Assembly (NCBI RefSeq): GCF_033955345.1
Contig: NZ_CP138332.1
Span: forward strand, 3,720,001-3,784,000
Length of the DNA stretch: 64,000 bases
DNA from: Sphingobacterium bambusae
GTDB lineage: Bacteria > Bacteroidota > Bacteroidia > Sphingobacteriales > Sphingobacteriaceae
Direction of reading: 5' to 3'
A program made the translations under genes and the position numbers. How positions within the stretch are numbered: the first letter of the stretch is position 1; each line of letters opens with the position of its first letter. This document shows, piece by piece, positions 8,692 through 17,422 of the stretch. Below the pieces are notes generated by a model. The model searched no databases. It was not told where the DNA came from and saw only the letters and a program-made list of their open reading frames with translations.

Positions 8692-9762
8692 TTATACAAT
8701 AAAGTTCCATCCAAATGGATCTTCGATTTTACCGTAACGTAATTGATTTAAATAATCCAACACTTTGTTTGAGAACTCGCGACCTTCTACTGCAGGCAGC
8801 TCATAATCCTGTCCTTCGAATCCGATCTTGGAAATATGGGTAATCGTTGCTGCGGTTCCTGCGGCGAAAGCTTCTGTGACGCTACCATCTTTAATCCCGT
8901 CGATCAATTCTTGAACTGATACCTTGCGTTGCTCCGCTTTAAAGCCCCATTTTTCTGCGAGTTCCATTATTGTACGTCTTGTTACACCATGTAGAATTGT
9001 GTCACCATGTGGTGTGATAATGGTATCTCCAATGCGGAAAATTAGGTTGGCCGTGCCAGCTTCTTCAATGTATTTGTGCTCTGCGGCATCCGTCCACATG
9101 ATTTGATCGTAACCTTCATCATTGGCCAACTGCGTAGGATAGAGCGACAACGCATAGTTGCCCGCATTTTTTGAGAAACCTACACCACCTTCTGCCGCAC
9201 GTGTATAATGTGTTTCGACCTTCAAGCTGATGGGTTTGCTGTAGTAGGCCCCCACAGGGCAGGTAATAATAATGAATTTATAGGAAGCAGATGGGTGTAC
9301 GCCCAACGCTGCTTCGGTAGCAAACATAAATGGTCGAATGTACAAGGAAGTTCCGTCGACGGAAGGTACCCAAGTTTGGTCTACTTGCAACAATTCCTTC
9401 AATCCACCCAAGAAGATTTCTTCAGGCACTTCCGGCATTTGTAAGCGTTTTGCTGATTTATTAAAGCGTTCCAAGTTTTTATCGGGACGGAATATACTCA
9501 CTGTTCCATCTGCAAATTTATAACCTTTAATTCCTTCAAAGATAGATTGACCGTAATGCAAGGAAGACATGGAAGGGCTAATGCTCAGCTCGCCATAAGG
9601 CACAATGCTGACGTCTGTCCAGGTACCGTTATCATAGTTGGCAACCAGCATATGGTCAGACATGATTTGACCAAACTTCAAATTGTTGAAATCTACTTGC
9701 GAGAGTCTTGATTGTTTTGTCGGCTCTACGCGAATTGAATAGGTATTCGTCTCGCTCATCAC
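8692..9762 (-). CDS. ilvE: Branched-chain amino acid aminotransferase
   Basis: A fold-type IV PLP enzyme that catalyses the last step of valine, leucine and isoleucine synthesis and the first step of their breakdown, in the cytosol. The 356-residue length and motifs match the longer eukaryote-like BCAT branch (about 350-360 residues). Visible motifs are LHYGQSIFEGIKGY, a LYIRPFMF strand, the PLP-lysine segment GFSKNAGNYA, YIEEAGTANL, and the phosphate-binding GTAATITHI. Two consecutive Met codons begin the frame and either may be used. It lies about 70 bp after the GH3 gene on the same strand and may be transcribed from it or from its own promoter. Confidence 0.95.
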   Translation of the reverse strand: MMSETNTYSIRVEPTKQSRLSQVDFNNLKFGQIMSDHMLVANYDNGTWTDVSIVPYGELSISPSMSSLHYGQSIFEGIKGYKFADGTVSIFRPDKNLERFNKSAKRLQMPEVPEEIFLGGLKELLQVDQTWVPSVDGTSLYIRPFMFATEAALGVHPSASYKFIIITCPVGAYYSKPISLKVETHYTRAAEGGVGFSKNAGNYALSLYPTQLANDEGYDQIMWTDAAEHKYIEEAGTANLIFRIGDTIITPHGDTILHGVTRRTIMELAEKWGFKAEQRKVSVQELIDGIKDGSVTEAFAAGTAATITHISKIGFEGQDYELPAVEGREFSNKVLDYLNQLRYGKIEDPFGWNFIV

Positions 9763-9831
9763 ATTAAAAATTAAGAATGTGCAATTTAGAAAAAAGAATC
9801 AATAGATTCTTACGTACATGCCGTAAATTGT

Positions 9832-11346
9832 CTATTGGTTCATCATTTTGAGGAGCTCGTCCAAGTAGGAGCGGTCATTGGCCAGTCGAGGAACTTTGTT
9901 TTGCCCGCCCAATTTTCCACGGGCACTCATCCATCGGTAGAAAAGATCTTTGGATGCGTTGTGCACGATCGGGAAGGATAAGGCCATATCTTTATAACGT
10001 TTGGCATCGTAATCCGAATTGATCTCACGTAAAGTATTGTCCAAGATTTCACAAAACTGTTGGAAATTTTCGGGTGCTCTTTCAAATTCAATGATCCACT
10101 CGTGAGCCCCGGCTTTGCCTTTGTCAAAATATACGGGGCCTGCCGTATAATCCTTAATTATGGCTTGGGTAACCTGACAGGCTCGCTGCAGCGCATGTTC
10201 GGCATTATCGACAATGACCTCCTCGCCGAAGGTATTAATGTAATGCTTGGTTCTGCCCGATATTTGGAATCGGTAGGGGGAGAGCGATGTAAAACGAATG
10301 GTGTCCCCAATTTTATATCGCCAAAGGCCCGCATTCGTAGAAATAATTAGTGCGTAGTTCTTGTGGAGTTCTACTTCATACAATCCCAACGTCTTAGGAT
10401 GCTCGTCGTGCATACGTTCAACAGGTAGGAACTCGTAATAGATGCCATAGTCCAGCATGAGCAACAAATCTTCGGAATCCGATTGATCCTGCAAGCCAAA
10501 ATAACCTTCTGAGGCGTTGTAATTCTCTAGGTAATACATGTTTTCAGAAGGAATCAGCTGCTTAAATTGTTCTCGGTAAGGTTTGAAGCTGACTCCTCCA
10601 TGGCCGTAGAATTCCAAATTGGGCCAAACTTCCAGCAGGTTTTGCTTGCCGGTAATCTCAAGAACCCTCTTGGCCATGACGATATTCCATGTAGGCACGC
10701 CAGCGAGGCTGGTCACATTTTCTTTGATCGTGATCTCCGCAATCTGATCTATTTTCTTCTCGAAGTTAGGGTTTAGCGTCACCTCCAAGTTGGGTGTGCG
10801 TTTAAACTCGGCCCAAAAGGGTAGGTTTCGAATCAGGATGGAGGAAAGGTCGCCGTAATAAGAGTCGGGACTAAAGTTGTTTATCTGCGAGGAACCGCCG
10901 ATCACCACCGACTTACCCGTAAAAACCTTGTTCTCCGGTTTGTTGTGGCAAAAGATCGAAAGCATGTCTTTTCCGCCTTGGTAATGACAATCTTCCAGCG
11001 CCTCCATACTTACAGGAATGAACTTGGAGCGGTCGGAGGTGGTTCCCGAAGATTTCGCAAACCATTTGACGTCGGTAGGCCACAAGAGGTTCTGTTCGCC
11101 TTTGATCATTCGCTCTACATAGCCTTTAACATCATCATAATCCTGGATAGGCACCCTATTTTTGTACTCTTCGGGAGTAAGAATACTCGTGTAGTCGTAT
11201 TTTCTGCCCCATTCTGTTGCCTCGGCAGTAGCTATAAGGCTTTGAAACCACTCTTCTTGCACATCATGGGGATACTTCATGAAAAGCTCAATCTGATGAA
11301 TGCGCTTTTTCATAATCCACGTGAAAAGAGAATTGAGTAATTCCAT
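9832..11346 (-). CDS. GH3-family (auxin-responsive promoter family) acyl-adenylate ligase-like protein
   Basis: A 504-residue member of the GH3 family, known from plant enzymes that conjugate amino acids to jasmonate or auxin through an acyl-adenylate. ATP-binding motif 1 appears as KSSGTTSDRSKF. Other matching segments are LEFYGHGGVSFKPYREQ, the YYLENYNASEGYFGLQ core, and LWRYKIGDTIRF. A C-terminal cap domain follows. Bacteroidota carry this gene widely, but its substrate there is not established, and a plant-hormone role should not be assumed. It lies 27 bp after lptB in the recJ-lptB-GH3 run, so a cell-envelope or general metabolic role is possible. Confidence 0.85.
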   Translation of the reverse strand: MELLNSLFTWIMKKRIHQIELFMKYPHDVQEEWFQSLIATAEATEWGRKYDYTSILTPEEYKNRVPIQDYDDVKGYVERMIKGEQNLLWPTDVKWFAKSSGTTSDRSKFIPVSMEALEDCHYQGGKDMLSIFCHNKPENKVFTGKSVVIGGSSQINNFSPDSYYGDLSSILIRNLPFWAEFKRTPNLEVTLNPNFEKKIDQIAEITIKENVTSLAGVPTWNIVMAKRVLEITGKQNLLEVWPNLEFYGHGGVSFKPYREQFKQLIPSENMYYLENYNASEGYFGLQDQSDSEDLLLMLDYGIYYEFLPVERMHDEHPKTLGLYEVELHKNYALIISTNAGLWRYKIGDTIRFTSLSPYRFQISGRTKHYINTFGEEVIVDNAEHALQRACQVTQAIIKDYTAGPVYFDKGKAGAHEWIIEFERAPENFQQFCEILDNTLREINSDYDAKRYKDMALSFPIVHNASKDLFYRWMSARGKLGGQNKVPRLANDRSYLDELLKMMNQ

Positions 11347-11373
11347 AGTTGTGTACTGTATGTAGACTTTAGG

Positions 11374-12108
11374 TTATAGCTTTTTTCTTCTTAACTCGAA
11401 ATGACGTCCGAGGTAGAACTTGCGAGCAAGTTCATTGTCTGCAATTTCTTCTGGTGTGCCGGTAAGCATAATTTTCCCTTCGGTCAAAAGATAGGCTCTA
11501 TCCGTGATGGAAAGCGTTTCCTGCACGTTATGGTCGGTAATGAGCACGCCAATGTTCTTACGCTTCAATTTCGAGACAATGGTTTGGATCTCTTCCACAG
11601 CTATGGGGTCAACACCAGCGAAGGGTTCATCCAACAGGATAAAATGCGGGTTGGCAGCCAGTGCACGTGCAATCTCCGTTCTTCTGCGTTCTCCCCCTGA
11701 GAGAAGATCTCCACGGTTTTTACGCACCCTGTTCAGACTAAATTCAGCCAGCAGTTCTTCCAACTTTTCTAAGCGTTCCTGCTTGTTTGGGTAGTGAATT
11801 TCCAACACCGCTAGGATGTTATTCTCTACCGAGAGTTTGCGGAATACCGAGGCTTCCTGTGCCAGATAGCCGATACCTTTTTGTGCACGCTGAAACATAG
11901 CATCCTGCGTGATCTCCTGATCATCCAGAAATACATGGCCGTCGTTCGGCTTGATCAAGCCCACGATCATATAAAATGAAGTGGTCTTTCCAGCTCCATT
12001 AGGGCCGAGCAATCCAACGATTTCTCCCTGTTCCACATGAAAAGATACGTCGTTAACAACAGTACGTTGTTTGTATTTTTTGATTAAATGTTCGGCCTTT
12101 AATATCAT
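11374..12108 (-). CDS. lptB: LPS export ABC transporter ATP-binding protein
   Basis: LptB is the cytoplasmic ATPase that powers LptFG-driven extraction of lipopolysaccharide from the inner membrane. The 244 residues show Walker [10 protein letters not shown], a Q-loop at [11 protein letters not shown], the signature [16 protein letters not shown], Walker [14 protein letters not shown] and a switch His in ITDHNV. The ERRR signature and the YLAQEAS Q-loop are LptB-specific. It lies 32 bp after recJ on the same strand. The permeases lptF/lptG are not in the window. Confidence 0.95.
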   Translation of the reverse strand: MILKAEHLIKKYKQRTVVNDVSFHVEQGEIVGLLGPNGAGKTTSFYMIVGLIKPNDGHVFLDDQEITQDAMFQRAQKGIGYLAQEASVFRKLSVENNILAVLEIHYPNKQERLEKLEELLAEFSLNRVRKNRGDLLSGGERRRTEIARALAANPHFILLDEPFAGVDPIAVEEIQTIVSKLKRKNIGVLITDHNVQETLSITDRAYLLTEGKIMLTGTPEEIADNELARKFYLGRHFELRRKKL

Positions 12109-12140
12109 CTACTCCTTAATCGTTTGATTACAAATATATT

Positions 12141-13835
12141 TTAATATCGAATTGCTTTGATATTTAATTGTAAATTCTTTTTGCCTCTCCAGTTGTTCTC
12201 TTCGATCGTGTAACACATATCAAAAGGCTTTCCCGCATTGATGTGATCGATGGCACTAGCCAAGCCAAAGCCGATACACTCAAAACTAAAGCCCCCTTCT
12301 TGGCGTACCGTGATCTTAATATGGTTGCTGCCCACAATATAGCCGCTTCCAAATACTTTACTGGTCAATAGTATAGGGGCCTCATTGTGTGGCCCGAAGG
12401 GCTCAAATTGACGGAGCAAACGGTAGAACTTAGCATCGATATCTTTGAAGCCCAATTCGGCCTCTATGAGTACTTCCTGTTGCAGCATCTCCGGTTTTAT
12501 GCTGCTGCTCACTACCTGTTCAAATTTTTCTTGAAAGGCTGGCACGTTTTCCAAGCTCATGGTTAAGCCGGCAGCGTATTTGTGTCCACCATACTGCTCC
12601 AGCAAATCACTACATTCGCTAAGCGCTTCATACAGGTCGAAGCCGATCACCGATCGTGCTGACCCTGCAATATGTCCATTGGTTTGTGTTAAGATGATCG
12701 TCGGGCGGTAGTATTTTTCCGTTAAACGGGATGCTACGATGCCAATTACCCCTTTGTGCCAATCTTCCTTAAACAAGACCGTGGATTTTCTAGCTTTTAA
12801 TATTTCATCGTTATTGATGATGTCCAGCGCTTCCTCGGTTATCTTTAGGTCGAAGTCCTTACGCAGATTGTTTTGATCATCAACCGTAACGGAATAGTCC
12901 TTCGCCTCTTGCAATGATTTCGAAATCAGTAATTTTACGGCATCTTTGGCGTGTTCAATTCTGCCGGCGGCGTTTATGCGTGGTCCGATCTGGAAAACAA
13001 TATCGTTCACCGAAAACTGCCCCGTTTTATTGGAGGAAAGATTGATCAATGCCTGCAGGCCACAATTAGGGTTGGTATTCAGCTTTTTTAGTCCGAAATG
13101 CGTAAGGATGCGGTTTTCACCGGTTATGGGCACAATGTCGGACGCTATGCTCACGGCAACAAGATCCAAGTATTGGTAGGCCAACTGCATGTCCATCGCG
13201 TTCTTTTGGATAAATGCCTGGATAATCTTGAAGCCAATCCCACATCCAGAAAGCTCTTTGTAAGGGTAGGAGCAATCCACACGCTTCGGATCAAGTACGG
13301 CAACGGCATCCGGAATGGATTCACCGGGCAAATGGTGATCGCCAATGATGAAGTCGATCCCTTTCGCTTGTGCATAGTTGACTTTATCGATCGCCTTGAT
13401 GCCACAGTCCAACGCAATGATCAATGTAAATCCGTGTGCTGCGGCGTAGTCGATACCAGCGTTTGATATCCCGTAGCCTTCCAAATATCGATCGGGAATA
13501 TAAAATTCTAACCCCGAATGAAAATCCCGAAAGAAACTGTAGACAACGGATACGGCTGTAGTTCCATCAACGTCATAATCGCCGTAGATCAGTATTTTTT
13601 CCTTATTGCCAATAGCACGTTCGATTCGGGATATCGCTTGGTCCATATCTTTCATGAGAAAAGGATCATGCAAGCTATCCAGCATCGGTCTGAAAAAATA
13701 CTTGGCGGCGTCAAAGCTCTCGATGCCCCGGTTTAAGAGCAACTCTGCGATAATCGGACTTACACCCAGTTCGTCACGCAGTTTGTTCGTTTTTTTGACA
13801 TCATTTTTTGGCTTTACTACCCACCTTTTTTGCAT
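12141..13835 (-). CDS. recJ: Single-stranded-DNA-specific exonuclease RecJ
   Basis: RecJ degrades single-stranded DNA 5'-3' in recombination and mismatch or base-excision repair. The 564-residue protein carries the DHH-family motifs IYGDYDVDGTTA, IALDCGIK and GDHHLPG, with the metal-binding Asp/His residues intact. It then shows the DHHA1 domain with HKGVIGIVASR, GSARSV and GGHKYAAGLT, and a C-terminal OB-like domain. Length fits the 560-580 residue family. It is the first gene of the recJ-lptB-GH3 run. Its start codon overlaps the promoter of the divergent metallo-hydrolase. Confidence 0.96.
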   Translation of the reverse strand: MQKRWVVKPKNDVKKTNKLRDELGVSPIIAELLLNRGIESFDAAKYFFRPMLDSLHDPFLMKDMDQAISRIERAIGNKEKILIYGDYDVDGTTAVSVVYSFFRDFHSGLEFYIPDRYLEGYGISNAGIDYAAAHGFTLIIALDCGIKAIDKVNYAQAKGIDFIIGDHHLPGESIPDAVAVLDPKRVDCSYPYKELSGCGIGFKIIQAFIQKNAMDMQLAYQYLDLVAVSIASDIVPITGENRILTHFGLKKLNTNPNCGLQALINLSSNKTGQFSVNDIVFQIGPRINAAGRIEHAKDAVKLLISKSLQEAKDYSVTVDDQNNLRKDFDLKITEEALDIINNDEILKARKSTVLFKEDWHKGVIGIVASRLTEKYYRPTIILTQTNGHIAGSARSVIGFDLYEALSECSDLLEQYGGHKYAAGLTMSLENVPAFQEKFEQVVSSSIKPEMLQQEVLIEAELGFKDIDAKFYRLLRQFEPFGPHNEAPILLTSKVFGSGYIVGSNHIKITVRQEGGFSFECIGFGLASAIDHINAGKPFDMCYTIEENNWRGKKNLQLNIKAIRY

Positions 13836-13950
13836 ATCTTTGCGGCTGTATTAACGTGTAAATATACGTTTTGTAAATTGGTTTACCTAATAGATGCCCC
13901 GTGGGCAGGGGGAAGGCCTTGTGGCTTACCGCATTACAAAAAAATAAAAA
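13835..13950 (+). promoter_or_regulatory. Promoter and long structured leader of the MBL hydrolase gene
   Basis: TATCTTTG at 13835-13842 matches TAnnTTTG and predicts a leader of about 100 nt, long for this window. The leader holds a GTAAA-TTGG-TTTAC hairpin (about 13873-13886) and then an unusually G/C-rich part with TGCCC-CGT-GGGCA at 13895-13907 and an AAGGCCTT palindrome. An A-rich stretch follows directly before the ATG. I do not recognise a known riboswitch. Confidence 0.45.
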
Positions 13951-14736
13951 ATGATTCAAGCATACTCTCTGTACGAAGGCTCTTTTTCTGTCGACGCTTC
14001 AAAAGAATTTGTTCCCTTTGACTCCCGAAAAGATGATCCATTAAGCCGTAAAGGCTCCATTTTTGTTCATGTTCATCCCTTTCTAATCGTTGCTGATGAT
14101 GGACTTATCCTTTGTGATACAGGTCTGGGCTTCACGGACGAGCAAGGTGAGCTGTTGCTTCATCAGCACATTCGACAGTTGGGCTATGAGCCGGAGGATG
14201 TAAAATATGTGTTGATGTCTCATCTGCATAAGGATCATACCGGAGGGATGGTTGATTTCAAAGGTGGTAAGGCGCGTATCGCCTTTCCCAATGCGGAATA
14301 TTATGTGCAGCGTGGTGAATGGGAGTATGCTTTTAGTGGCGAAAACCCTTCCTACAAAACTGAGATTTTCGATGTGATTCAACGCAGCGGTAATTTGGTT
14401 CTGTTGGATGGTGAAGGGCAGATCAATCACCAGATTGCATACGAAGTTAATGGTGCACATACACCTTTTCATCAAGCGTTCCATATGCATGTTGGCGGCG
14501 AGCATTATTTCTTTGGCGGTGATGTATTGCCTGAGCCCGAGGAGATCTTTAAGAATTTTATCGCCAAGTATGATTACGATGGACGTGCTGCGCGCGACTT
14601 GAGGAAACAATACTGGGAGGAAGGAAGAGCTGACAATTGGACTTATCTTTTTTATCATTCTAAAAGTATTGCTATCGGCAAAGGAGAACAACGTGAGGAT
14701 GGATCCTTCAGGATTGTCGATGTTTCCGTCAAGTAG
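13951..14736 (+). CDS. MBL-fold metallo-hydrolase
   Basis: A 261-residue metallo-beta-lactamase-fold hydrolase. The zinc motif appears as SHLHKDHTGG (about residues 89-98), with further candidate ligands at GAHTPFH and GGDVLPE and a late YHSKS. No signal peptide is present, so it should be cytosolic. The arrangement resembles the AHL-lactonase/quinoprotein-like branch, but the substrate cannot be inferred. It is divergent from recJ and transcribed alone with a long leader. A bidirectional terminator follows. Confidence 0.85.
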   Translation: MIQAYSLYEGSFSVDASKEFVPFDSRKDDPLSRKGSIFVHVHPFLIVADDGLILCDTGLGFTDEQGELLLHQHIRQLGYEPEDVKYVLMSHLHKDHTGGMVDFKGGKARIAFPNAEYYVQRGEWEYAFSGENPSYKTEIFDVIQRSGNLVLLDGEGQINHQIAYEVNGAHTPFHQAFHMHVGGEHYFFGGDVLPEPEEIFKNFIAKYDYDGRAARDLRKQYWEEGRADNWTYLFYHSKSIAIGKGEQREDGSFRIVDVSVK

Positions 14737-14750
14737 TTTATCATAAAAAC

Positions 14751-14782
14751 AAAAAAGCGATTCTGTCCAGAATCGCTTTTTT
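14751..14782. terminator. Bidirectional terminator between MBL hydrolase and YceI genes
   Basis: AAAAAAGCGATTCTG (14751-14765) pairs with CAGAATCGCTTTTTT (14768-14782), leaving a tight turn. A-run and T-run on either side serve both convergent genes. Confidence 0.9.
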
Positions 14783-14798
14783 TGTGGGTATAGTGTCG

Positions 14799-15368
14799 TT
14801 ACTTCACAGCTTTGATCTTCACATCTAACGTGAATTCATCTTCGATGGCACGATTGCCTAAGTCGGAGAAAAAGCTTGCCGAGCGATACTTGATGTCAAA
14901 GTCAAGGCGGTTGATCTTTATGCCTATGGCTTCAGCCTCTAAGCCGTTAGCCGTTGCGTTTGTCACCTTCACGGGAAAGGAGATCGCTTTTGTTTTGTCT
15001 TTGATGGTCAGGTTGCCCGTGATTACCGGATTAGCCTTGCTGTTGTCCACCTTGGTAATGACAAGCTTTGCTGTTCCGTATTGAGGTACGTTGAAAAAAT
15101 CTTCGTTTTTCAAATGGTCTGTTAGTTTTGGAGCGTCGGGGCACAGCATGGAATTCATGTCGATAACGAATTCTCCGCCAGTAATCTTGTTTTTTTCGGT
15201 CTGTAACGTTCCATTTTTGATGTTGATGGTGCCTTCATGTCCACCGACAACTTTTTTTGCTACCCATTTTATGCTGGATGCTTTGCTATCGATTTTAAGT
15301 GTTGTCTTTTGCGCGAATACGGATGTTATGGCGAAAATTAGAGCCAAAAATAGAATTGGTTTTTTCAT
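14799..15368 (-). CDS. YceI-family secreted lipid-binding protein
   Basis: A YceI-like lipocalin-fold protein that would bind a polyisoprenoid or similar lipid outside the cytoplasm. The start is placed at MKKPILFLALIFAITSVFAQ, which is a good signal peptide with cleavage after VFA. An in-frame ATG 21 bp upstream is rejected because it adds a non-signal extension. The mature part shows the family pattern SSIKWVAKKVVGGHEGTI, GEFVIDMNSM, HLKNEDFF and KAISFPVKVT. It is 189 residues in all. A TAAGTTTG element lies about 20 bp upstream. It is a single-gene unit. Confidence 0.88.
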   Translation of the reverse strand: MKKPILFLALIFAITSVFAQKTTLKIDSKASSIKWVAKKVVGGHEGTINIKNGTLQTEKNKITGGEFVIDMNSMLCPDAPKLTDHLKNEDFFNVPQYGTAKLVITKVDNSKANPVITGNLTIKDKTKAISFPVKVTNATANGLEAEAIGIKINRLDFDIKYRSASFFSDLGNRAIEDEFTLDVKIKAVK

Positions 15369-15386
15369 TATGCTAAATTTTATAAC

Positions 15387-15394
15387 CAAACTTA
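15387..15394 (-). promoter_or_regulatory. -7 promoter element for the YceI gene
   Basis: TAAGTTTG on the minus strand, matching TAnnTTTG, 19 bp upstream of the chosen ATG. A good -33 box is not seen. Confidence 0.45.
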
Positions 15395-15545
15395 GGGAAA
15401 ATTTATATGCAATTATAACGCTACGATGATAAAAAAATAAATATAGCTATGTAGTTTTATAGTGCTATGTTTTCGTTACATGCGGCGCTCTAAACTGGTT
15501 GTTGCGCAGCTGTAGCGGCTTTCCATGTTTCTGTAATATTTTTAG

Positions 15546-15553
15546 TAATTTTG
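15546..15553 (+). promoter_or_regulatory. -7 promoter element for the KhtT/KhtU pair
   Basis: TAATTTTG matches TAnnTTTG. Transcription would start near 15560. An upstream in-frame start at 15564 would then be nearly leaderless, and the ATG at 15606 is preferred. Confidence 0.4.
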
Positions 15554-15605
15554 TGCCTAATATTTGTGGGATTATAATCTACAAAATCAACTAAATTTTT
15601 TTGCT

Positions 15606-16085
15606 ATGTCTATAGTTAGAGAAAGTGACTTGATTGGTATCGGGAAAAAGTACCAAATCGAGACGGAAGCAGGCGATAACATGGTCGTTGTGATTCATGA
15701 TGACGGAAGACGCGAGCTTTATCGTTCGGAAGATGATGACAGTGAAACGCATTGTGTGATGACCCTGTCAGACGAAGAATCTCGTCAGGTTGCCGGAATA
15801 ATTGGCGGACTATCCTACAAACCCAAAGCTTTGGAAACCATGGAGGTCGCTTTAGACGATCTGCGTATAGAATGGTATAAAGTAGGGGCTTCCAGTGATG
15901 GTGTGCACAAGACTATCGGTGAGTTGGGCGTTCGTCAGCGTACTGGCGCTTCTATTATTGCCGCTATACGAGAAGAAGAAACGATCATCAACCCAGGTCC
16001 AGAATATGTGATTACGCCGGACACAACCTTAGTTGTCGCCGGGAAAAAAGCAAATATTAAACTGTTAAAGGAAATTCTAATTTAA
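15606..16085 (+). CDS. TrkA-C domain regulatory subunit of a cation/proton antiporter (KhtT-like)
   Basis: A 159-residue cytosolic protein. The N-terminal part starts MSIVRESDLIGIGKKYQIET and resembles the KhtT N-domain. The C-terminal half (about 75-159) is an RCK/TrkA-C domain with IGELGVRQRTGASIIAAIR and a final TTLVVAGKKANIKLL, which in this family binds a nucleotide ligand such as c-di-AMP. KhtT gates the KhtU K+/H+ antiporter. The antiporter gene follows after 4 bp, so the pair is translated together. The start at 15606 fits homologues better than the upstream in-frame codon. Confidence 0.85.
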   Translation: MSIVRESDLIGIGKKYQIETEAGDNMVVVIHDDGRRELYRSEDDDSETHCVMTLSDEESRQVAGIIGGLSYKPKALETMEVALDDLRIEWYKVGASSDGVHKTIGELGVRQRTGASIIAAIREEETIINPGPEYVITPDTTLVVAGKKANIKLLKEILI

Positions 16086-16089
16086 TTAT

Positions 16090-17337
16090 ATGTTGTCACC
16101 TACCTTAGTATTGGAAGTCGGTATTGCTGTGTTTTTGGTTGCCGTGGTTGGCCTATTGGCCAATCGGTTACGCTTTTCGGTGATTCCGTTTTTCATTATT
16201 ATCGGTATGGTGGTGGGGCAGCATGCTCCACAGTTTTGGCATATCGACCTCACTTTCACCGAAAGCAAGCCCTTCATTGATTTTATGGGTCGTTTGGGTG
16301 TCCTTTTCCTCTTGTTCTACTTGGGCTTGGAATTCTCCGTTGGTCGTCTGATGAAGTCTGGCAAGGCGATCGTGACAGGTGGGTCAATCTATGTAGCGCT
16401 CAATTTCGTGTCCGGACTGTTGATCGGTTGGTTGATGGATCTGCCCTTTAAGGAAATTATGGTGCTTTGTGGGGTGATGACTAGCTCTTCGACGGCTATT
16501 GTAGCCAAGGTTTTGACAGACTTGAAACGGACCGCGAATCCAGAGACGGAGATCATCATGGGGATGATCATGTTTGATGATTTATTTATCGCCATGCATA
16601 TTTCCTTTCTGTCGGGGTTGATCTTGACTGGAGGAACGTCCTTTTGGTCGGTGTTGGGAACCTCGCTGATGGCCTTGGGTTTTATCCTCGCCTTTCTTGT
16701 GCTGGGTAGAAAACTTGTGCCCGCAATAGACAAGCTACTGCAGGATAAGTCTTCCGAGTTATTTATATTGATTGTGTTCAGTCTTTTGTTCATCATTGCG
16801 GGCTTTTCCGAGACGATTCACGTGGCGGAGGCTATTGGCGCATTGATGGCTGGACTGGTCTTTGCCGACTCCAAGTACATCAAGAAGATCGAAGGTATGA
16901 TTGCGCCTTATAGAGATTTCTTTGGCGCGATGTTCTTTTTTAGCTTCGGGTTGTCTATTGATATGTACACTTTAGGCGGTGCCGTGGGGTGGGCTGCTTT
17001 GGCGGCTGTCATCACCATCTTCGGAAACTTAGCCTCTGGCTACTTCGCCGCGAAATTTTCGGGCAGGAAACCTAAGGCCTCTTTTGATATTGGCTTTACC
17101 TTGTCAGCGCGCGGAGAATTCTCGATTATCATGGCTAATATAGGCAAAGCAGGTGCTTTGATGCCTATTATACAGTCTTTTGTGGTGGTGTATGTATTGA
17201 TCTTGTCTATTGTCTCCCCCTTGTTAACAAAGGAATCGAGAAATCTGTGGCATCTGCTATTCGGAAAAGACCAAGCACCTGTTAAGGTCAAAAAGACACT
17301 CGAACAATTGGAAGAATCTGTCAAAAGATCTTCTTAG
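16090..17337 (+). CDS. CPA2-family cation:proton antiporter (KhtU-like)
   Basis: A 415-residue integral membrane antiporter of the Kef/CPA2 type with about 12 hydrophobic segments. It shows FLLFYLGLEFSV, a conserved helix MTSSSTAIVAKVL, the acidic MIMFDDLFIAMHI (the proton/cation-coupling Asp pair), and a late SARGEFSIIMANIG. It has no C-terminal RCK domain. That domain is supplied by the separate upstream protein, which fits the KhtTU arrangement. It most likely exports K+ (or Na+) in exchange for protons at the inner membrane, so it would serve pH or osmotic control. Confidence 0.88.
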   Translation: MLSPTLVLEVGIAVFLVAVVGLLANRLRFSVIPFFIIIGMVVGQHAPQFWHIDLTFTESKPFIDFMGRLGVLFLLFYLGLEFSVGRLMKSGKAIVTGGSIYVALNFVSGLLIGWLMDLPFKEIMVLCGVMTSSSTAIVAKVLTDLKRTANPETEIIMGMIMFDDLFIAMHISFLSGLILTGGTSFWSVLGTSLMALGFILAFLVLGRKLVPAIDKLLQDKSSELFILIVFSLLFIIAGFSETIHVAEAIGALMAGLVFADSKYIKKIEGMIAPYRDFFGAMFFFSFGLSIDMYTLGGAVGWAALAAVITIFGNLASGYFAAKFSGRKPKASFDIGFTLSARGEFSIIMANIGKAGALMPIIQSFVVVYVLILSIVSPLLTKESRNLWHLLFGKDQAPVKVKKTLEQLEESVKRSS

Positions 17338-17372
17338 AAATTTAATCGATACCTAGGTTTGAAAATTTTATA

Positions 17373-17417
17373 ATGGTGAAGCACCGTATTGCTAATGCAA
17401 CCGTTGTGGCTCACCAT
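17373..17417. terminator. Imperfect hairpin between convergent khtU-like and yafV-like genes
   Basis: ATGGTGAAGCAC (17373-17384) pairs with GTGGCTCACCAT (17406-17417) at 10 of 12 positions across a 21-nt loop. There is no T-run, so a terminator role is only suggested by its position. Confidence 0.35.
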
Positions 17418-17422
17418 CAGTA

